Shown here one piece after another: positions 58,969-63,224 of a stretch of DNA of 63,224 nt. Source of the stretch: Halodesulfovibrio sp. (GTDB taxonomy: Bacteria > Desulfobacterota > Desulfovibrionia > Desulfovibrionales > Desulfovibrionaceae); assembly GCA_003252375.1 (NCBI GenBank), contig QKEJ01000011.1:1-63224 (forward strand). Direction: 5' to 3'. Position numbers and translations under genes: made by a program. The first letter of the stretch is position 1. Every line of letters begins with the position of its first letter. Below the pieces are notes generated by a model. That model was given only the letters and a program-made list of their open reading frames with translations. It ran no database searches and was not told the origin of the DNA.

Positions 58969-59526
58969 ATGGAGAAGGGACAGGCATTTGTCGAAATTGC
59001 TCCGAGATTGCGCGGTCTGCGCGAATCCGTGGGGCTGAGTGTGGAAGAGCTGGCCGAGAAGATCAAGGTCCGGCCCGATACCGTGCAGGTGTATGAGGAA
59101 GGGGAAACCGAGATTCCGGTGAGCTTCCTCAAGGACGTGGCGCAGGCGTGCGGGGTTGATCTGACCTCGCTCATCGCCGGGCACGAGGCCCATCTGCATG
59201 ATTATACCCTGGTCCGTAAGGGGCAGGGGCACAGCGTGGAGCGCAGGGCGGATTATGACTATCTGCACCTTGCCTCCCGGTTTACCAACAAGAAGATGGA
59301 GCCCTTTCTGGTGACGGTTCCCCCCAAGGACGAGAATGAGCTGGTCTGGAACGAGCACAGCGGCCAGGAGTTCATCTACCTGCTCAGGGGGCGGCTTGAG
59401 ATCTGGCTGGACCAGCGCCGTCATGAGCTGGAAGTGGGGGATTCCATCTACTTCGATTCCACCATCCCGCATGCTCTGCGAGGGCTGGACGAGGAAGAGG
59501 CCATGTTTCTGGACGTGATTAGCTAG
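58969..59526 (+). CDS. XRE-family regulator with cupin domain
   Basis: A 185-residue protein. An N-terminal helix-turn-helix (LRGLRESVGLSVEELAEKIKV...VQVYEEGE) is joined to a C-terminal cupin (EHSGQEFIYLLRGRLEIWL...LEVGDSIYFDSTIPHALRG). Such proteins repress or activate neighbouring metabolic genes with a small ligand bound in the barrel. ATG 58969 follows AAGGAG at 5 nt; a GTG at 58963 is less likely. It lies 195 nt upstream of an acyl-CoA ligase gene on the same strand, its probable target or partner. Confidence 0.93.
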   Translation: MEKGQAFVEIAPRLRGLRESVGLSVEELAEKIKVRPDTVQVYEEGETEIPVSFLKDVAQACGVDLTSLIAGHEAHLHDYTLVRKGQGHSVERRADYDYLHLASRFTNKKMEPFLVTVPPKDENELVWNEHSGQEFIYLLRGRLEIWLDQRRHELEVGDSIYFDSTIPHALRGLDEEEAMFLDVIS

Positions 59527-59721
59527 TTTCCATCCGAGCACGATTTCGACATTGTCGTGTGGGCTGCCAGCGGGCGGCCGGCATCGTCTGATGCCTTTGG
59601 ATGGAAACAGGCCTCTGGCCCGGCCCGCCGCCGAAACGGATTGTCCGCAGGCGACGGAATCTGCGTATGCCCGTGCGCCGGTGCGCACGCCGTAATGACC
59701 CGTACGAAAGGACTAACAGCT

Positions 59722-61389
59722 ATGCAGAAGCTTGCCTGTACCAGTTATGAAGAGCTGGTTTCACGGTTCTCGCTCGATATTCCCGCCGGTTACAACTTTG
59801 CCTTTGATGATCTGGACCGTATTGCGGACGCCACGGCCGATGGCTCCGGCAACCCCCTTGCCATTGTGCATGTGGACGATGCAGGCACCCGTCGTGACTA
59901 CACCTTTACGTGGCTCAAGGAGTCTTCCGCGCGCCTTGCCAATGCCTTCAGGGAGCAGGGGCTGCGCAAGGGTGACCGCGTCATGCTGGTGCTCTACCGG
60001 CGCATTGAGTTTTGGGTGACCATGCTTGCCTGTCACAAGCTTGGCCTTGTGCCCGTGCCGTCTCCGGCGCAGCTGACCCCGAAGGATATCATTTTCCGCG
60101 TGAACCGCGCCAATATCCGGGGCATGATCGTGGACAGCTCCATCACCGCCCGCGTCGAGGAGTCCCGTCCGGAATGTCCTTCCCTTGCCTGTCTCGTGCA
60201 GGTGGATGGAGCAACCGTCCCTGACGGCTGGCATGACTACGACGCACTGGTCTCCAAGGCTTCCCCGGTGTTTCAGAGGCCCACGGGGCCCGATGCGGTC
60301 GGCGGCGATGATCCTCTGCTCATTTTCTTTTCCTCGGGCACCACGGGCATGCCCAAGATGGTGGAGCACACCCACACCTACCCCTTCGGTCATATTATGA
60401 CCGGGGTGTACTGGCATGACCTGCGGGAGGGCGACCTGCATCTGACCCTTGCTGATACCGGTTGGGGCAAGGCCGTGTGGGGCAAGTTCTATGGGCAGTG
60501 GATGGGCGGCGCCAGCGTGTTCGTCTGGGATTTTCGCGGCAAGTTCGAACCGGAACGGCTGCTCGAGCAGATGAGCCTGCACAGGGTGACGACCTTCTGT
60601 GCGCCTCCCACCGTGTTCCGGTTCCTTGTGCGCACGGATCTTACCGCATACGATCTTTCCGCCCTGCGTCACTGCACCACTGCCGGGGAACTGCTCAATG
60701 ACAGCGTGTTCCGGGACTGGAAACGGCAGACAGGCCTGCTCATCTATGAAGGCTACGGGCAGACCGAAACCACCCTGCAAATCTGCACGCTGCCGTTCAT
60801 GACTCCCAAGCCAGGTTCCATCGGGCGTGCAGCCCCGGGTTGGGATGTGACGCTGCTTGATGCAAAAGGCGCCCCATGTCCCGTGGGCGAGGAAGGGGAG
60901 ATCTGCATCCGCATTGCCGAGGGCAAGCCCGTAGGACTGTTCTCCGGTTATCTGGAGGACCCGGAAAAGACCGAGTCCGTCATGCCGGACGGCTACTATC
61001 ACACCGGTGACAAGGCATGGATGGATGAGGACGGCTATTTCTGGTTCCTCGGCCGAGTGGATGACCTGATCAAGTCCTCCGGGTACCGGATCGGACCCTT
61101 CGAGGTGGAATCCGCATTGGTGTCGCATGCTGCCGTGGTGGAAGCCGCCGTGACCGGCGTGCCCGATGACCTGCGCGGCCAGATCGTCAAGGCCACGGTG
61201 GTGCTTGCCCCCGGATTTGAGCCTTCGGAATCGCTGACCCGTGACCTGCAGGACCATGTGAAGAAGGTGACGGCTCCCTACAAGTACCCACGCGTGGTCG
61301 ACTATGTTGCGGAACTGCCCAAGACCATTTCCGGCAAGATCCGCCGTGTGGAGATTCGTCAGCGTGACGAGGAAGCCGCACGGAAATAG
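59722..61389 (+). CDS. AMP-dependent acyl-CoA synthetase/ligase
   Basis: A 555-residue ANL-superfamily enzyme, close to medium-chain acyl-CoA/acetyl-CoA ligases. It activates a carboxylic acid to its adenylate and then to the thioester. Motifs are FFSSGTTGMPKMVEHTH (A3), YEGYGQTETT (A5), YHTGDKAWMDEDGYFWFLGR (A7), DDLIKSSGYRIGPFEVE (A8) and the catalytic Lys in PKTISGKIRR (A10). The substrate acid is not predictable. ATG 59722 follows AAGGACT; the upstream open frame to 59557 lacks family sequence. A terminator follows. Confidence 0.93.
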   Translation: MQKLACTSYEELVSRFSLDIPAGYNFAFDDLDRIADATADGSGNPLAIVHVDDAGTRRDYTFTWLKESSARLANAFREQGLRKGDRVMLVLYRRIEFWVTMLACHKLGLVPVPSPAQLTPKDIIFRVNRANIRGMIVDSSITARVEESRPECPSLACLVQVDGATVPDGWHDYDALVSKASPVFQRPTGPDAVGGDDPLLIFFSSGTTGMPKMVEHTHTYPFGHIMTGVYWHDLREGDLHLTLADTGWGKAVWGKFYGQWMGGASVFVWDFRGKFEPERLLEQMSLHRVTTFCAPPTVFRFLVRTDLTAYDLSALRHCTTAGELLNDSVFRDWKRQTGLLIYEGYGQTETTLQICTLPFMTPKPGSIGRAAPGWDVTLLDAKGAPCPVGEEGEICIRIAEGKPVGLFSGYLEDPEKTESVMPDGYYHTGDKAWMDEDGYFWFLGRVDDLIKSSGYRIGPFEVESALVSHAAVVEAAVTGVPDDLRGQIVKATVVLAPGFEPSESLTRDLQDHVKKVTAPYKYPRVVDYVAELPKTISGKIRRVEIRQRDEEAARK

Positions 61390-61411
61390 GCTGCGGCCCC
61401 ATGATGCAATG

Positions 61412-61444
61412 AAAGCCGGGAGCATGACGCTCCCGGCTTTTTTG
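61412..61444. terminator. Rho-independent terminator between ligase gene and tex
   Basis: The arms AAAGCCGGGAG and CTCCCGGCTTT have loop CATGACG and are followed by T-run TTTTTT. It lies between convergent genes; the A-run on the other side may let it act for tex too. Confidence 0.92.
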
Positions 61445-61462
61445 TTGGGGGAAGAGGGCTGT

Positions 61463-63224
61463 TTACGAGGGTTGCGGAACGCCCTTCATGGTTAGGGAGA
61501 TGCGCTTGCGGGCCGCATCCACTTCCAGCACGCGGACGGCAACACGCTGCTGAACCCTGACCACTTCGGCGGGATCGCGTACGAACCGGTCGGCAAGCTG
61601 GGAGACGTGCACAAGACCGTCCTGATGGACGCCGACGTCCACAAAAGCGCCGAACTTGGTCACGTTGGTCACGATGCCGGGCAACTCCATGCCCTGAACC
61701 AGATCTGAAAGGGTGTGCACGCCGTCGGCAAAGGCGAACACCGTGAAGTCCGGGCGCGGGTCACGGCCCGGCCTGGCAAGCTCCTGCAGCATGTCCGTTA
61801 GCGTGGGCAGGCCAACGGAGTCGGAGACGTATCTGGCCGGATCAATGCGCTCCCGCAGGGATGGGGTCTGCATGAGGTCGGTAATGGTGCAGCCAAGGTC
61901 TGCGGCCATGCGTTCCGCCACGGCATAGGATTCCGGGTGCACGGCCGAGGCATCGAGGGGATGGCTGCCGTTATGGATGCGCAGGAACCCGGCGCACTGC
62001 TCGAAGGCTTTGGCGCCGAGGCGTTTGACCTTCAGGAGTTCCCGGCGGGAGGAGAAGGGGCCGTTTTCCGTACGATGGGCCACGATGTTCGCGGCCAGCG
62101 TGGGGCCGAGACCGGAAACGTGGGTGAGCAGTTCCGGGCTGGCCGTGTTCAGTTCCACGCCCACGCTGTTCACGCAGGACATGACCACGTCGTCCAGCGA
62201 CTTTTTCAGGGCAGCCTGATCCACGTCATGCTGGTACTGTCCCACGCCAATGGCCTTGGGGTCCAGCTTGACCAGCTCGGCAAGAGGGTCCATGAGGCGG
62301 CGGCCTATGGAAACAGCGCCCCGGACGGTGACATCATGGTCGGGAAACTCCCGGCGGGCCACTTCCGATGCGGAATACACCGAGGCGCCGCTTTCGTTGA
62401 CCATGACAATATGAACGGATTCGGGCAGCCCAAGTTCGCGGACGAATGTTTCTGTTTCACGGGAGGCCGTCCCGTTGCCTATGGCGATGGCCTCGATGGC
62501 GAAGCGTTCAACCAGGGCGCGTACCCTGCGGCCGGCTTCCTCGGCCTTGGCTCCCCCTGTGACAGGGAAGATGGTCTCATTGTGCAGCAGGGCTCCCTGT
62601 GCGTCCAGACAGACCAGTTTGGCGCCGGTCCGGAATCCCGGGTCAAGGGCGAGCACGCGTTTCTGGCCCATGGGAGCGGCCAGCAGCAATTCGCGCAGGT
62701 TGGAGGCAAAGACCGCGATGGCCTCGTCGTCTGCCCGCTCCTTCAGCAGTCCGCGGGCCTCGTTTTCCATGGAAGGCGCCAGCAGCCGTTTATAGCCGTC
62801 TTCAACAGCCTGCTCCACCTCGCGGGCGCAGGCCCCGGAGCCGGTAACGAAATGGCGCTTCAGGGAGGCAAGGGCGAGCGCGTCATCCGGTCGCAGGGAA
62901 AGGGAGAGCATCTCTTCTCGCTCCCCGCGCAGCATGGCGAGGATGCGATGGCCGGGAGCCGTTCGGGCGGGCTCGTTCCATTCGAAATAATCACGATACG
63001 TGGCGGCTTTTTCGGCGTGCTTTGCGGCAGCCTTGGAGGCCCCGGATACAAGCTGGCCCCGCTGGGAGAACATGGCCCGCATGACCTTGCGGGTTGCAGC
63101 GTCCTCGCTGATGCGTTCGGCGACAATGTCCCGGGCTCCGGTCAGTGCGGTCTCCGTATCGGGCACGTCCCTGTTCTTGTCCACGAAGGCCCGGGCTTCC
63201 CCTACGGGGTCTCGGCGGGGATCC
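61463..63224 (-). CDS. tex: Tex family S1 RNA-binding protein, 5' end outside window
   Basis: The frame is open from 63224, without a stop, to 61463, giving about 587 residues; the N-terminal part (roughly 130-150 residues by family length) lies beyond the right edge. The first readable residues are DPRRDPVGEARAFVDKN. The YqgF-like core contains VLALDPGFRTGAKLVCLD. A helix-hairpin-helix pair follows (THVSGLGPTLAANIVAHR, LLKVKRLGAKAFEQCAGFLRI), then a C-terminal S1 domain (GIVTNVTKFGAFVDVGVHQDGLVHVS...ISLTMK). Tex is a nucleic-acid-binding transcription factor related to eukaryotic Spt6. A GTG at 63184 is not the true start, since homology continues upstream. Confidence 0.94.
   Translation of the reverse strand, partial: DPRRDPVGEARAFVDKNRDVPDTETALTGARDIVAERISEDAATRKVMRAMFSQRGQLVSGASKAAAKHAEKAATYRDYFEWNEPARTAPGHRILAMLRGEREEMLSLSLRPDDALALASLKRHFVTGSGACAREVEQAVEDGYKRLLAPSMENEARGLLKERADDEAIAVFASNLRELLLAAPMGQKRVLALDPGFRTGAKLVCLDAQGALLHNETIFPVTGGAKAEEAGRRVRALVERFAIEAIAIGNGTASRETETFVRELGLPESVHIVMVNESGASVYSASEVARREFPDHDVTVRGAVSIGRRLMDPLAELVKLDPKAIGVGQYQHDVDQAALKKSLDDVVMSCVNSVGVELNTASPELLTHVSGLGPTLAANIVAHRTENGPFSSRRELLKVKRLGAKAFEQCAGFLRIHNGSHPLDASAVHPESYAVAERMAADLGCTITDLMQTPSLRERIDPARYVSDSVGLPTLTDMLQELARPGRDPRPDFTVFAFADGVHTLSDLVQGMELPGIVTNVTKFGAFVDVGVHQDGLVHVSQLADRFVRDPAEVVRVQQRVAVRVLEVDAARKRISLTMKGVPQPS

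Overview
The window reads as chromosomal DNA of a GC-rich, Gram-negative, anaerobic deltaproteobacterium of the sulfate-reducing Desulfovibrio type. This is inferred from gene content: two periplasmic, Tat-exported, molybdopterin-dependent formate dehydrogenases, one a selenoprotein; FdhE and FdhD next to an FmdE-family protein; LptE, which implies an outer membrane; and flavin-dependent thymidylate synthase ThyX. No CRISPR array, insertion sequence or rRNA gene was seen.

Layout. 1-8.9 kb: a truncated minus-strand gene at the left edge with a TIM-barrel look, a tRNA-Leu with terminator, then housekeeping and membrane genes (VOC protein, DUF554, UvrA, a NYN/OST-HTH RNA-binding protein, YitT, an M48 protease). 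8.9-22.1 kb: a formate dehydrogenase region built from a tandem duplication of [winged-helix regulator - catalytic subunit - iron-sulfur subunit], followed by fdhE, fdhD and an FmdE/molybdopterin-binding fusion. The first catalytic subunit carries an in-frame UGA (selenocysteine) with a SECIS-like hairpin; the second has Cys at the same codon.

22.1-41.6 kb: a long, almost unbroken minus-strand array. In transcription order it runs yceD-rpmF-plsX-fabH-fabG-acpP-fabF (fatty acid synthesis with L32), glyA, dCMP deaminase, ribD-ribE-ribBA-ribH-nusB (riboflavin), leuS-lptE-holA, then radC-acyP-lon. 41.6-44.3 kb: plus-strand rpmB, an EamA transporter, fxsA and creA.

44.3-52.4 kb: a minus-strand signalling operon of three genes joined by ATGA overlaps (a 1246-residue sensor phosphorelay kinase, a REC-HD-GYP phosphodiesterase and a REC-kinase-REC hybrid). 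Upstream of it lies a CgeB-like glycosyltransferase. 52.5-63.2 kb: plus-strand rlmE, yebC, ruvC-ruvA-ruvB and thyX, then an AT-rich region with DnaA-box sequences in front of a dnaA gene, an XRE-cupin regulator and an acyl-CoA ligase. A minus-strand tex gene is cut by the right edge.

The most interesting part is the formate dehydrogenase region. It combines a Sec/Cys isoenzyme pair, a single-domain ModE-like regulator ahead of each copy, and a maturation module that includes an unusual FmdE-molybdopterin-binding fusion with a cysteine-rich tail.
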